Assembly: GCA_002067795.1 (NCBI GenBank)
Contig: MVQI01000071.1
Location: 1-64,000 of the forward strand
Length of the DNA stretch: 64,000 nt
Source: Methanosaeta sp. PtaB.Bin039
GTDB taxonomy: Archaea; Halobacteriota; Methanosarcinia; Methanotrichales; Methanotrichaceae
Direction of reading: 5' to 3'
The translations under genes were made by a program, and so were the position numbers. Positions 8,701 through 17,067 of the stretch are shown piece by piece (position 1 is the first letter of the stretch; every line of letters begins with the position of its first letter). A model generated the notes under the pieces. It did no database searches, had not been told where the DNA came from, and saw only the letters and a list, made by a program, of their open reading frames with translations.

Positions 8701-9568
8701 CATGCAGGTCTTTTTCTGCTGACGAGAGCATATCTGCAGCTGCAGCCCACTGCCGCTGCCGCAAGAGCAGCTGTCCCAGGCGGCCTCTTATCTCTGCCTG
8801 GCCGGCCCGGTCGCCTGTCTCCTCATATCGGCGAAGGGCCATGTCGAACCGATCCGAGGCCTCGCCAACGTCCCCTTCCATGAGGGCAACCTGTCCAAGC
8901 CCGGCCAGAGCGCGTGCAGATCCTGGGATGTCTCCCAGCCTCTCCATCTCGGCCAGGGCCTCATGATGAGCTTTCTGTGAAGACAGCAGATCGCCGGCAT
9001 GCAGGTGCAGCTCGGCAATCGATAGCATAACACCTGCCGCAGCCTCTCGATCGCCTGCGTCCTGCAGCCTCAGCAGCGCCTCCTGATATCTCATGAGTGC
9101 ATGCTCGTGATCGCCTGACCGGCGCAGTACGGTGGCAAGGTTGGAGAGCAGTGGCACTGCCTCTCTTCCTGACGCCAGCTTCAGGCCTCTCTCAAGACAG
9201 TCCCGTGCCCGCTCCAACTGCCCGGTATCTGCGTAGAGCGTTGCCAGCTGATTCAGGGACTCGCTTATCTCCGCCCTTGCCCCTCCTGCAACAGCAGCCT
9301 CGACCGATCGCTCTGCGTATGATACGGCAGCCTCCCTGGAGACCAGGTGGCGAGCAATTGAAGCCAGGCTGGACCATTGCCGGCTGGAGAGGTTGCCAAA
9401 GTCAGGTGACGAAAGAGCAGCAAGAATCTGAGCGGAATCGCCGCTTGAGACTGCCTTCAGAAGGCGGTCTTCCGCGGCCCCAGCCCCATCCCACCCGCAG
9501 ATCACAGAGGGATCGTACGAAGGGGATGACACCGCATCGGCTAAGCGGCTGAGAGAGTCTCCAGGCAT
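5747..9568 (-). CDS. Giant tetratricopeptide-repeat protein (about 28 TPRs)
   Basis: The 1,273-residue protein is almost entirely built of 40-residue TPR units of the kinesin-light-chain type, with the recurring pattern NLGxxYxxxGxWxxAxxxYxxSLExxxxLGD. From about residue 90 to 1,240 I count roughly 28 units. The first about 85 residues are non-repeat and acidic. There is no signal peptide, membrane segment, NB-ARC or catalytic domain, so it is expected to be a cytoplasmic scaffold. The ATG at 9568 has GGAGGG 8 bases upstream. A TTG at 9598 would add ten residues without a better ribosome site. It stands alone, convergent with the gene ending at 5577. The partner is unknown. Confidence 0.9.
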   Translation of the reverse strand: MPGDSLSRLADAVSSPSYDPSVICGWDGAGAAEDRLLKAVSSGDSAQILAALSSPDFGNLSSRQWSSLASIARHLVSREAAVSYAERSVEAAVAGGARAEISESLNQLATLYADTGQLERARDCLERGLKLASGREAVPLLSNLATVLRRSGDHEHALMRYQEALLRLQDAGDREAAAGVMLSIAELHLHAGDLLSSQKAHHEALAEMERLGDIPGSARALAGLGQVALMEGDVGEASDRFDMALRRYEETGDRAGQAEIRGRLGQLLLRQRQWAAAADMLSSAEKDLHDLGDRRGEASIENLLGQAASEAGDWEAGEAHYLQALSIMNELGDREGSSRVLSNLGSLRYRRGDLPGSRQFFEECLGVFEDFGDSAGITAALNNLGLVHSDLGEWDLAAEHYSRSIELLRKAGDLRGAARAISNLGTVYQMKGDWDRAIDLHWQALELQERLGDRLGTSRTQNNLGLAYQHKGELETAVEYYGRSLAVKEELGDIMGAATTHTNLATIYEMQGQWEEAISHYRSSRETFEALGDLRGVSTTLNNLGNIYANKGDLLQAIRHYSLSMDAKRSIGDVRGMATINGNLAGIYYRQRDLSRAKEHYQMSLDVFLELGDSEGAANSLQGLGNLAVDHGDFAEAAERFERALSLQRSPEGIVKTLSCLAGVYLRLGRWQDAVDRYRASLERFRSQGDVQGAAAVLTNLGSIYSEQGEWSEAQSNYKEAMEIFERLGDGYSVAVSKNNLANISFRQGNWNLAMDLYQQALEVFELAGDQYSVAAALSNVATICYRTGEWERSLESFQRSLEIFELLGESRASASVLSNLGTFYYRRGESLLALDHFRMGYEAMVRAGDQEGAADLQASIDMIKAVKGERPAGLEEHQVRLRQFQEQGDMHGVAEMLGVLGNAYADCYQWDLALDHYRQSLETFRQLGDSYNQTETLFNMALVYRERGEWSRAVEVLEQCLQAFNHLSALPCAGMARLNLGLIHQMQGAGKDAEENLSSAVYAFENLGAVPDLCEAYLAMARLKIRLGLHDEARFFLSEAETLIFKIDYDPMRVQLYLGWGEYYRAEGVAGEATNYFQKALALSRRLGTLPEEGRALRCLGESALAAGRTGEAQELLQRALTTFSRLQTMYEVMVTYDDLANLALSQGDFEKALEVALLLERQASALGYDELRIRALVSLADGELNTGRTAEAMEDYSEALRLAQKEDCMPMIRLLIDRISSQLQRVLGNRERAAEGQAVRTLECFLEAMRSVGRDMGEPAPSSRAWGRLEN

Positions 9569-10057
9569 CAGGCTGCCCTCCAGAGCCCCAAACTGCAAAA
9601 TTGCTTAATTAATAAAATTTTAGATGTTAATAAATTCACCGATCGCAGCAACAGCTCTCCCATCATTCGCTTACCCCACACTAGTCGGCCCTCCCGGAAA
9701 TCCCCAAATATATCAGGACGGGTTATTTCTCAAATAGATAAAACTTATCCTTTATAAAATCTGCGATTTCACAAAATCTTGAGTGTGTTATAAAATTAGT
9801 ATCATGATGGAGCAGTATCATGATGGAGCCGAAGCCCCAGGAATGCCGATCAAAGAACCCGCAATACATCGAAAATGCTAGGGGGAGATCTCCTAAATCC
9901 AGCCTGGCGTCCTTCGGTCACGGCAATTGTTGCCTGGCCCGAGATTTCCAATAATTGTAAAACAAAAATTGAATTATTTACCTGTATATGAACGCTTCCA
10001 TTTGATCCGACCGGAGAATGAGCCAGCCCGGCCCATCGCCGGGCAGGGATTGGAGGC
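9569..10057. other. Intergenic region, no convincing gene
   Basis: About 490 bases separate the divergently read upstream end of the TPR gene from the 3' end of the NIL-ferredoxin gene. The part next to the TPR gene (9600-9650) is AT-rich and contains TATA-like words that could serve as its promoter on the minus strand. A 16-base tandem repeat sits at 9798-9829. Only short frames of poor composition occur. Confidence 0.6.
9798..9829. repeat. Two perfect tandem copies of a 16-base unit
   Basis: AGTATCATGATGGAGC occurs twice without a spacer (9798-9813 and 9814-9829). The core ATCATGAT is itself palindromic, so each unit could be a protein binding half. It may equally be a simple duplication. 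Confidence 0.85.
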
Positions 10058-10444
10058 TCACTTCAGGACAAGCCGAAGTGCCCGGTGTGGGCAGGCAGTA
10101 ACGCATGCCCCGCACTGGACGCACCGGCCAGGCTCGCCAACGACCCTCCAGTCCTCGAAGTGGAAGGTGCCAGTAGGGCAGATGGCCACGCAGGCCCCGC
10201 AGTGAACGCACTCGGAATCGTCCCTTATCACAGGGATCTCAAGCAGGATTACATCGACACCCAGCCTCTCCAGGGCATCCTTCACCTGACGGCACTTCTC
10301 CTGGGATACGTCCAGCACGATCTCGCCGCTCACAGCGTCTATGCTTGCCCGCTCGATATTGACAAGTGCACCTGTCTCCAGTATTACCGAGGCTATCAGT
10401 GGCTTTCGGACTATTCCGGGAGCCACCCGAAGGAGGAGCTTCAT
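10058..10444 (-). CDS. NIL-domain polyferredoxin, partner of the homocysteine-forming sulfurtransferase
   Basis: The 128-residue protein has an N-terminal NIL domain (about residues 1-75) and two 4Fe-4S motifs, CVHCGACVAICP and CVQCGACVTACP. It matches the small ferredoxin partner (Methanosarcina MA1822 type) of the COG1900 protein, which together convert aspartate semialdehyde to homocysteine with sulfide. Its ATG overlaps the stop of the upstream COG1900 gene by 4 bases (ATGA), so the two are translationally coupled. The ferredoxin part probably supplies electrons or sulfur for the sulfurtransferase. Confidence 0.88.
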   Translation of the reverse strand: MKLLLRVAPGIVRKPLIASVILETGALVNIERASIDAVSGEIVLDVSQEKCRQVKDALERLGVDVILLEIPVIRDDSECVHCGACVAICPTGTFHFEDWRVVGEPGRCVQCGACVTACPHRALRLVLK

Positions 10445-11949
10445 CTGGGCCTCCTGCCGGCAAAGAGCCGGCTGAGATGGTTGCTGCTCAGCATGCCGAT
10501 TACCCGTCCATCCTGGTCCACCACAGGAAGCGCCGAAATGCTATGCGTGTCCAGGGTACGGGCAGCCAGCTCGATTGGCTGGTCAGGCGTTGTCGAGAAG
10601 ACATTCCTGGTCATTATCTGGGAGACCTGTGATATGGTCCCATCAGCCACAGCTTTGGATATATCCCATGTGGTGATTATGCCGCAAAGCACGCCGGCCG
10701 AATTGACCACCGGCAGATGATCGAACTTGCTCTTGATGATGGCCTGGGCAGCCTCGGCCACGCTGATGTCCTCGGTCACCGAGACAACCTCCCGGCTCAT
10801 CACATCCTCCACGTAGGGAAACTCCTTGGTCTGTTTCATGGGTCGGGCCGATCCGGCAAGCGAGAGAGGAGCTACAGGCTGGGTGAGCACGAACTCGCCC
10901 TTCTCTATGGAGCCCTTGAGGGTGGCTGCCACCTCCCTCGCCATCAAAAGGCTTGAGAGCGAGGATGTGGCCACCTCCTGCCTGCCTATCCGCACCATCC
11001 CGGACTTCAGCTGCTCGTAGTTGACCTTTGCCATGGACGGCCGATCCCGCCTCGGAACTCCGTAATCCACCACTGGGACCTCAATATCCCTATCGCGGAC
11101 CGCTGTGCTCAGTGCGAGGCGCTCATTTAAAATGGGAATCGGCACGCCTATTCCCAGGTAGAGGCTGGATCCGTATCTGGTGAAGGTGGCGGCTCGCAGG
11201 AACCGCCTGTCCATCTGCTTCAAGTCCCCCGTGACCATCAGCGTGGCAAACCCGGCCTGCGGGTTGTGCTGGGTTCCGGAGCCGATTATGTATCCCTGGC
11301 TTCCGGCCAGAAAGATCCTGACCCCCATGCCGATATACTGGAAGGAGGGGTCATTGCTGATCGGATTTAAGACGCCTGCCCCGCTGTAATGAACATTGCC
11401 CATCCGGGGCAGAAGGGTGCCCATATAGGTATGTATCGTGCGTTGAGAGGAGTTTGTTGCTGCATTATACCGCTGGTAGGCGTTTCTGGGATTCACCATA
11501 GTGGCCTGGTTGAAGTCCTCAAGACGGAGAGTCGTCTCAAGCCCGAGCTGCGGATAGCAGTCGGTCCCTACGCCTTCGGCCTCCACTTCTATCGCCTTTC
11601 CAGAGACCAGATCCTCCATCACGTGGGCTCCGCCGTATTCGATACCCCTGTCAATTGATGGTTGGGTTGCCCCCAGGAACAGGTCGACTGCGGCAACCCC
11701 ACCATATGCCTCCACCTTGTTGAGCCAGGCCCGGCCTATCTTGATTGGGGGGTCGCTGTGACCCAGGTTGAGGAAGAGCCCAGAGGAGCACATGGCTCCG
11801 AAGGTACCGGTGGTGACCACGTCCACCTCGCGAACCGCCCCCGCCGGACCCAGCTCGTCCACGATGGACGGCATCTCCTCGGCGGTGACCACGCGGACGC
11901 TTCCATCACGGATGCGTTCGTTTACCTCGGATAATGTCTTTTCTGCCAC
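10441..11949 (-). CDS. L-aspartate semialdehyde sulfurtransferase (COG1900/DUF39) with C-terminal CBS pair
   Basis: The 502-residue protein carries the COG1900 domain (about residues 1-370) with conserved cysteines in GAMCSSGLF and GTDCYPQLGLE, followed by two CBS domains (about 385-500; MSREVVSVTED and MTRNVFSTTPD). It corresponds to Methanosarcina MA1821, which makes homocysteine from aspartate semialdehyde in methanogens. The CBS pair suggests control by a nucleotide or S-adenosylmethionine-like ligand, which is an inference. The start is GTG at 11949 with no strong ribosome site, and a T-rich TATA-like word lies about 25-35 bases upstream. It is the first gene of a two-gene operon. Confidence 0.88.
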   Translation of the reverse strand: MAEKTLSEVNERIRDGSVRVVTAEEMPSIVDELGPAGAVREVDVVTTGTFGAMCSSGLFLNLGHSDPPIKIGRAWLNKVEAYGGVAAVDLFLGATQPSIDRGIEYGGAHVMEDLVSGKAIEVEAEGVGTDCYPQLGLETTLRLEDFNQATMVNPRNAYQRYNAATNSSQRTIHTYMGTLLPRMGNVHYSGAGVLNPISNDPSFQYIGMGVRIFLAGSQGYIIGSGTQHNPQAGFATLMVTGDLKQMDRRFLRAATFTRYGSSLYLGIGVPIPILNERLALSTAVRDRDIEVPVVDYGVPRRDRPSMAKVNYEQLKSGMVRIGRQEVATSSLSSLLMAREVAATLKGSIEKGEFVLTQPVAPLSLAGSARPMKQTKEFPYVEDVMSREVVSVTEDISVAEAAQAIIKSKFDHLPVVNSAGVLCGIITTWDISKAVADGTISQVSQIMTRNVFSTTPDQPIELAARTLDTHSISALPVVDQDGRVIGMLSSNHLSRLFAGRRPR

Positions 11950-12061
11950 GGACTACATTTTCTGTACCGCCCGATAAAAACCTATTGACAGCGGCAATCT
12001 CCAGACAGGTCACTGGCCGACCAGGGGTAGGATTATCATCTCCAAACACGGAGGCGAATTG

Positions 12062-13555
12062 ATGTCCGGCAAGAGGATCGTTCTGACCAGCGACCGCACA
12101 ATGATGTCCTCGTACCATGGAGGCGTCCTGCTGGGCTTTGCCGCCACAATGCCCAGATCGGTTATGCCAGACCGGATATTTCACTGGCTGTTCTGCCCGC
12201 CGGTGCCGGCAGATCCGGATGGCTCTGCCCGCTTCGCGCCCTGCGGCATGAGAAAGGTGGAGGCTTCGCTGCTTGAGGCCGGATTCTCGGAAGAGGAGGT
12301 TATGGTGGCCCACCCCGACCACCTGGACCGAGCCATCGGGCCGGATACCGAGGTTGTGGGCATAACCCATGACGATCCGCTGGGCAAGATCGCCCTGCGG
12401 GAGATCGAGGAGATCATCAACCGCGGAATCCCCCATAACCGCTACCGCTTCCTTGAACTCATCAACCACCCAAGGATTCGCCGCTACCGGCCTCGCATTG
12501 TCGTTGGAGGAAATGGGGCCTGGGAGCTCAAAGGGGAGGAGGTGGGCGTGGACCATATATTCCTTGGAGAGGGGGAGAACGAATTTCCCCGGATCTGCCG
12601 GGCCATATCAAGTGGAGAGGAGCTGCCAAGGGTGATACAGGGCAGCGCCGTCTCAGGCGGGGACATTCCGGTCAACAGGGGGGCGAGCATAGCCGGCCTG
12701 GTTGAGATCGGCCGAGGCTGCTGGAGAGGTTGCGCGTTTTGCTCTCCCACCATGCGCAGCCTGCGTCACCGGCCTTTAGAAAGGATATTGCAGGACGCAA
12801 GGCTCAATCTGGATGCCGGCAGCAGAGACGTCCTCCTGCACTCAGAGGACGTGTTCACCTACGGTTCCCAGGGGCTTCGCCCTGCGCCAGACAAGGTGCT
12901 CAAGCTCTTTGAGGAGGTCAAGAGGCTCAAGCCTGCCACCATCGATGTGTCCCATCTGAGCCTGGCCACGGTCCACCAGAACATGGACCTTCTGCGTCAG
13001 GTCTCAAGGGTGGTGGGGATTGGATCCGACCAGCAGTACATGTCGGCCTGGATCGGCATTGAGACTGGAAGCTGCCGGATACTTGAGATGCACATGCCCA
13101 GGAAGGCATTGCCGAAGACCACAGCCAACTGGCCGGAGATGGTCAGGGATTGCTATGCGCTCTTCGACGAGCAGAGGTGGCTGCCTGTGGCCAGCCTGGT
13201 TTTAGGTCTGCCGGGAGAGGAGGAAGAAGATGTGGCCAGCACTATCGATCTGGTCGAATCCCTGAAGGGATACACCGGGCTGATCCTGCCTCTATTCTTC
13301 TCTCCGATGTCAGAGACCAGGCTTGGAGCAGTCAGAGGCTTTGGCCGTCAGCAGGCCCTGCCTGAACACTGGGAGCTTGTGGGGCTCTGCATGGAGTACA
13401 ACCTGAGACACCTCAAGACCCTTCACCGCCTGTACCGGGAGAGGATGACCGCCTCCCCAGCAGTTCACCTTGCACTAAAGGTGGTCAACCTGGCCGCCGA
13501 CAGGGTGCTTCACAGATATCTGAACCGCATGAAGCAGGGCCAGCCGCCGAACTAA
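12062..13555 (+). CDS. Radical SAM protein with B12-binding-like N-terminal domain
   Basis: The 497-residue protein has an N-terminal Rossmann-like region (about 1-190) of the type placed before radical SAM domains, then the cluster motif CWRGCAFC (CxxxCxxC) near residue 220, and a TIM-barrel-like remainder with IGIETGSCRILEMHMPRK and LVLGLPGEEEEDVAST, as in COG1031/MiaB-like radical SAM enzymes. The N-terminal domain lacks an obvious cobalamin-binding histidine motif. The ATG at 12062 has GGAGG 8 bases upstream; an in-frame TTG is one codon earlier. It is a monocistronic gene, divergent from the sulfurtransferase. The substrate is unknown. Confidence 0.88.
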   Translation: MSGKRIVLTSDRTMMSSYHGGVLLGFAATMPRSVMPDRIFHWLFCPPVPADPDGSARFAPCGMRKVEASLLEAGFSEEEVMVAHPDHLDRAIGPDTEVVGITHDDPLGKIALREIEEIINRGIPHNRYRFLELINHPRIRRYRPRIVVGGNGAWELKGEEVGVDHIFLGEGENEFPRICRAISSGEELPRVIQGSAVSGGDIPVNRGASIAGLVEIGRGCWRGCAFCSPTMRSLRHRPLERILQDARLNLDAGSRDVLLHSEDVFTYGSQGLRPAPDKVLKLFEEVKRLKPATIDVSHLSLATVHQNMDLLRQVSRVVGIGSDQQYMSAWIGIETGSCRILEMHMPRKALPKTTANWPEMVRDCYALFDEQRWLPVASLVLGLPGEEEEDVASTIDLVESLKGYTGLILPLFFSPMSETRLGAVRGFGRQQALPEHWELVGLCMEYNLRHLKTLHRLYRERMTASPAVHLALKVVNLAADRVLHRYLNRMKQGQPPN

Positions 13556-13744
13556 AATGACGCTATGATCTGCCAAATGTCGCCTGCAAGGGAGGTGCCA
13601 TGGCGAAGAAGCTTTGCGTTTTTCGCCGAAGCGACAGGACCAGGTCCCAGGCCGCCTGCCCGATTACGGCAAGAGGATAAGGGATCGGATATGGCTTTTT
13701 TGGAGGAGTCTTGTCCCCTTGTGCCTGAAGGCTCCTGCGAGCTG

Positions 13745-14047
13745 TCAATAATTCTCCAGCACGGTCCTGACAATGGTCTTGTGACCATTCTTGAGGGAGT
13801 AGACGTTGTGATCCCCGGACACATCGATGCTCAGGATGCCGAGGCGGGTATTCATGAGGCCGACCATCGCAGATACACCCCGATAGCTGACATCGAAACC
13901 CTCCCCGTCAAGGTAGGTGAAGATGTCCTCGGTAGTGTAGGATGTGTCAGCCAAGAAGAGTTTCAGCACCGCCTTCCTAATTCCGATTCCGTCCCGCTTC
14001 AAGTAATTCCTGAGCCGCTCTTGGATTCGTTCTTCCGCGCTCTCCAT
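13745..14047 (-). CDS. DUF2551 family protein (methanogen-specific)
   Basis: The 100-residue protein contains GIRKAVLKLFL, YTTEDIFTYL and FDVSYRGVSAMVGLMNTR, which I recognise as the DUF2551 family of methanogens. The fold looks like a small winged helix, so a role in transcription control is possible but untested. It begins 38 bases after the end of the radical SAM gene on the same strand, so the two may be co-transcribed. The longer frame on the opposite strand (13565-14131) is its shadow. Confidence 0.85.
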   Translation of the reverse strand: MESAEERIQERLRNYLKRDGIGIRKAVLKLFLADTSYTTEDIFTYLDGEGFDVSYRGVSAMVGLMNTRLGILSIDVSGDHNVYSLKNGHKTIVRTVLENY

Positions 14048-14085
14048 CCAGCCAGTTCACCGGACCTAGAGAGTGAAGATCTGGC

Positions 14086-15138
14086 TTATAAAGGTATTCT
14101 CTCCACCACCAGTCCGCCTTCCAGAGGGTAGCGCTCCACCAGGGAAGGGCTGCCGCCAGCCCGCCGGACGTCTGAAGCTAGATCCTCCAATACCCAGGCA
14201 GCCAGCTCCAGGCCGCCTTCTGTCACCGAGTACAGGTCGCCTGGCACACCAAGATCCTGCAGCAAGGATGTGACGGAGGGTATGCTCCCCTCAACCACAC
14301 CATATATCAGCGTCCCGTCCTCGGTGACCTCGTCGAATTTGCGGCGAACCCTGGCAGCCCGGCGCTTCAGGCGCTCTCGCAGCTGCACAGCGTCCTTAAA
14401 GACCGAGCTGCAGAAGTGGACCTTCAGCCCATCCTCCATGAACGTGCGGGCGAGCTCCCGACTGCCCATAGCGGCGCAGGTGTCATCGGATAGACAAAAA
14501 CCCCTGGACTTCATGGCTTCCTGGTTTGTCTCTGAAAACTCAAGCTCGTTGAGGTTTAAAAACGCGTCCGCCCTCCTCACCGCATCTGAGATGCCAGGTG
14601 ACGGGACCAGGGCGGGGATCTCTACCCCAGCCTCGATTCCCTGCTTTGAGGCCTCCCTCAATGCCTGGTACAGCTGCTGAGCTGAGACGTTGTCCAGCTC
14701 AGGATGAAGGCGGATCTCGTCGAGACCCGCCTGCGCCAGGCGCTCCAGCACCGCGGAGGATGGAATAAGGCCCGTATAGAGATGGACATGATGGGCCATG
14801 CCCAGCTCGGCCTTCAGGAGGGCGAGGATCTCCAAGACACGTTCCAGACGGATCAGCGGCTCTCCCCCGGTGATCCCGGTCCCTTTGGCATCGATGGCCC
14901 AGGCCTCCTTCAGTATGTCCTTTGGATGGGATACGCAAGACTCGTTGGCCAGGACCAAATCCCGCCCCTTCCTCTCGACGGACAACGGACAATAAAAACA
15001 GCTACGCTGGCATAGACCGGTGACAAAGAGCACCAGCGATGCGCCGGTTGCGCAGATGCGGCATCCCGGAGGGAGGTAGCTGTGGAAGGAGCCGGTGGGA
15101 TCAGATCCCCATTTCACAGCCCCGCAAGGATGAATCAT
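14086..15138 (-). CDS. Radical SAM protein of the archaeal COG2108 type
   Basis: The 350-residue protein has the radical SAM motif CQRSCFYCPLS, the GITGGEPLI motif and a preceding conserved PPGCRICATGASLVLF segment, as in archaeal proteins related to pyruvate formate-lyase activating enzyme. The start is uncertain. ATG at 15138 gives MIHPCGAVKWGSD, but a good TATA word (tatata, minus strand, about 15141-15150) lies so close that transcription would start near 15120, which would favour the GTG at 15117 as a leaderless start. The substrate is unknown. DUF2551 follows on the same strand. Confidence 0.85.
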   Translation of the reverse strand: MIHPCGAVKWGSDPTGSFHSYLPPGCRICATGASLVLFVTGLCQRSCFYCPLSVERKGRDLVLANESCVSHPKDILKEAWAIDAKGTGITGGEPLIRLERVLEILALLKAELGMAHHVHLYTGLIPSSAVLERLAQAGLDEIRLHPELDNVSAQQLYQALREASKQGIEAGVEIPALVPSPGISDAVRRADAFLNLNELEFSETNQEAMKSRGFCLSDDTCAAMGSRELARTFMEDGLKVHFCSSVFKDAVQLRERLKRRAARVRRKFDEVTEDGTLIYGVVEGSIPSVTSLLQDLGVPGDLYSVTEGGLELAAWVLEDLASDVRRAGGSPSLVERYPLEGGLVVERIPL

Positions 15139-15247
15139 GATGTATATAGATTTGCATCCTGCGGATAGAAGGTCGCTGATACAGACGATCACAGCCCAGA
15201 GCGACGGCCATCAAAACAGTTATGAGCAATGGGCCCAAAGGCTCTTC

Positions 15248-15264
15248 GGCTATATATTTATAAA
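15248..15264 (+). promoter_or_regulatory. TATA box of iorAB
   Basis: The sequence ggctatatatttataaa is an excellent archaeal TATA element. With the usual spacing of about 25 bases, transcription would begin near 15281, just before the GTG codon at 15283, so the mRNA may be leaderless and the protein may start there rather than at the ATG at 15274. Confidence 0.65.
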
Positions 15265-15273
15265 TTTAGCAGG

Positions 15274-17067
15274 ATGGTTTTCGTGAAGGAATATCTCCTG
15301 GGCAATGCTGCCATAGCGCGGGGAATCCTGGAATCTGGCGCGGGCCTGGTGGCCGGCTACCCCGGGACCCCCTCTTCCGAGATAATCGAGACCCTGTCCC
15401 CTCTGGCTGGCCAGCGGAGGATGCATGTAGAGTGGTCGGTGAACGAGAAAGTTGCACTGGAAGTGGCCATTGGCGCCTCGTGGGCCAACGCCCGCTCGGT
15501 CGCAACAATGAAGCACGTCGGCCTCAACGTGGCCTCCGACCCGTTCATGACCCTGGCCTATCTTGGGGTGGGGGCGGGACTTGTGGTGATCACAGCCGAC
15601 GACCCCTACTGCCACTCCTCTCAGAACGAGCAGGACTCCCGCCGCTATGCCCAGTTTGCAGGCGTGCCCTGCCTGGAACCGGCCGATCCTCAGGAAGCAA
15701 AGGACATGACGGTCTACGCCTTTGAGCTCTCCGAGCGTCTCAACCTGCCGGTCATGCTCAGGCCCACCACCCGGGTCTCCCACGCCAGGTCTGATGTAGA
15801 GACCGGACAGCTGCCCGCATTGGCAGCCTCAAATGCCGGATTCACAAGGGACCCGTCCTGCCGGGTGGCCCTGCCAGTTCACGTTCGCCCGCTGCACAAA
15901 AGGCTGATCGCCAAGCAGGAGACGATAGACAAAGAGCTGTCCTCAGCGCCCTGGAACCGGCTGGTCTGCCGGGCAGACACCGGGATCATCGCCTCAGGGA
16001 TCTCCGGGCTTTATGCCGAGGAAGCCCTAAAAGACCTTGAGCTGGACTACTCCTTGCTGCGAATAGGCACCACACCGGCACCGTCGGGCCTCCTGACAGA
16101 AATGCTTGAACATTGCCGGCGGATACTTGTTGTGGAGGAGCTGGAACCGGTGCTCGAGGAGCAGGTCGCCCTGCTGGCCAGAAAGGTGCGGCCAGATCTC
16201 GACCTGCACGGCAAGAGCCTTGTGCCTCGAGCAGGAGAACTGGACCTGGGATTGGTCAGGAATGCCATCTCTGCCCTGGCCGGACTGCCCGCAAGAGAAC
16301 CGATCGTAATCCCGGAGAAGGATATCCTGCCGCCACGGCCGCCTGCGCTTTGCCCAGGCTGCAGCCACCGGGCCACCTATCAGGCCATGATCAAGGCGTT
16401 TGGAAAGGATGCCGTATTTCCAAGCGACATCGGATGCTATACCATGGGAGTCGGCATGGGCACGGTGGAGACCTGCCTTTGCATGGGGGCCAGCATTAGC
16501 GTGGCTACGGGCATTCGCTTCGGCGGGGATGAAAGGCCCATATGCTGCACACTTGGAGATTCCACATTCCTGCATTCCGGCCTGACCGGACTGCTCAACG
16601 CTGCGTATAACGGGGCCAGGCTGACCGTGACCATCCTTGACAATTCCACCACCGCCATGACCGGCCATCAGCCACACCCCGGGACCGGTCGTACCGCCAC
16701 CGGTCAGGAGAGCTGCCCGGTCAGCCTGGAGGACGTGGCCAGGGCTCTGGGAGCTGGACTGGTGGAGACCGTGGACCCATATGACCTCGACCGGGCGGTC
16801 GAGGTTTTCCGCAAAGCCCGTGACTTTTCCGGCCTCTCTGTGGTCATTGCCCGTCAATCCTGCGTGATCAGTGCCCGCCGTCAAGGAGTGCGCCGCCAGC
16901 CGCTTCAGGTGACCGACGCCTGCGTGGGTTGCCAGGTCTGCCTGAACTTCGGCTGCCCTGCCATAGAATGGACAGGGGAGACGGCATCCATCAACACGCT
17001 CTGCACGGGATGCGGGGTATGCGCCATGGTATGCCCCAGCGGCTCGATAAAGGAGGTGGTCAGATGA
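15274..17067 (+). CDS. iorA: Indolepyruvate:ferredoxin oxidoreductase, alpha subunit
   Basis: IorA is the thiamine-diphosphate subunit that oxidatively decarboxylates aryl pyruvates to aryl-acetyl-CoA, or runs in reverse for aromatic amino acid synthesis. The roughly 597-residue protein shows the pyrimidine-binding domain (YPGTPSSEIIET), a central domain, the CPGCSHRATY and GDSTFLHSGLTGLLNAAYNG motifs of the TPP-binding domain, and C-terminal 4Fe-4S motifs CVGCQVCLNFGCP and CTGCGVCAMVCP. The start is ATG 15274 or GTG 15283, depending on the transcription start. Its stop overlaps iorB by 4 bases. Confidence 0.96.
   Translation: MVFVKEYLLGNAAIARGILESGAGLVAGYPGTPSSEIIETLSPLAGQRRMHVEWSVNEKVALEVAIGASWANARSVATMKHVGLNVASDPFMTLAYLGVGAGLVVITADDPYCHSSQNEQDSRRYAQFAGVPCLEPADPQEAKDMTVYAFELSERLNLPVMLRPTTRVSHARSDVETGQLPALAASNAGFTRDPSCRVALPVHVRPLHKRLIAKQETIDKELSSAPWNRLVCRADTGIIASGISGLYAEEALKDLELDYSLLRIGTTPAPSGLLTEMLEHCRRILVVEELEPVLEEQVALLARKVRPDLDLHGKSLVPRAGELDLGLVRNAISALAGLPAREPIVIPEKDILPPRPPALCPGCSHRATYQAMIKAFGKDAVFPSDIGCYTMGVGMGTVETCLCMGASISVATGIRFGGDERPICCTLGDSTFLHSGLTGLLNAAYNGARLTVTILDNSTTAMTGHQPHPGTGRTATGQESCPVSLEDVARALGAGLVETVDPYDLDRAVEVFRKARDFSGLSVVIARQSCVISARRQGVRRQPLQVTDACVGCQVCLNFGCPAIEWTGETASINTLCTGCGVCAMVCPSGSIKEVVR

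Noticed and set aside
13565-14131. 188-codon frame on the + strand
   Set aside because: The opposite strand encodes the recognised DUF2551 protein over most of this region; the + frame has no features.
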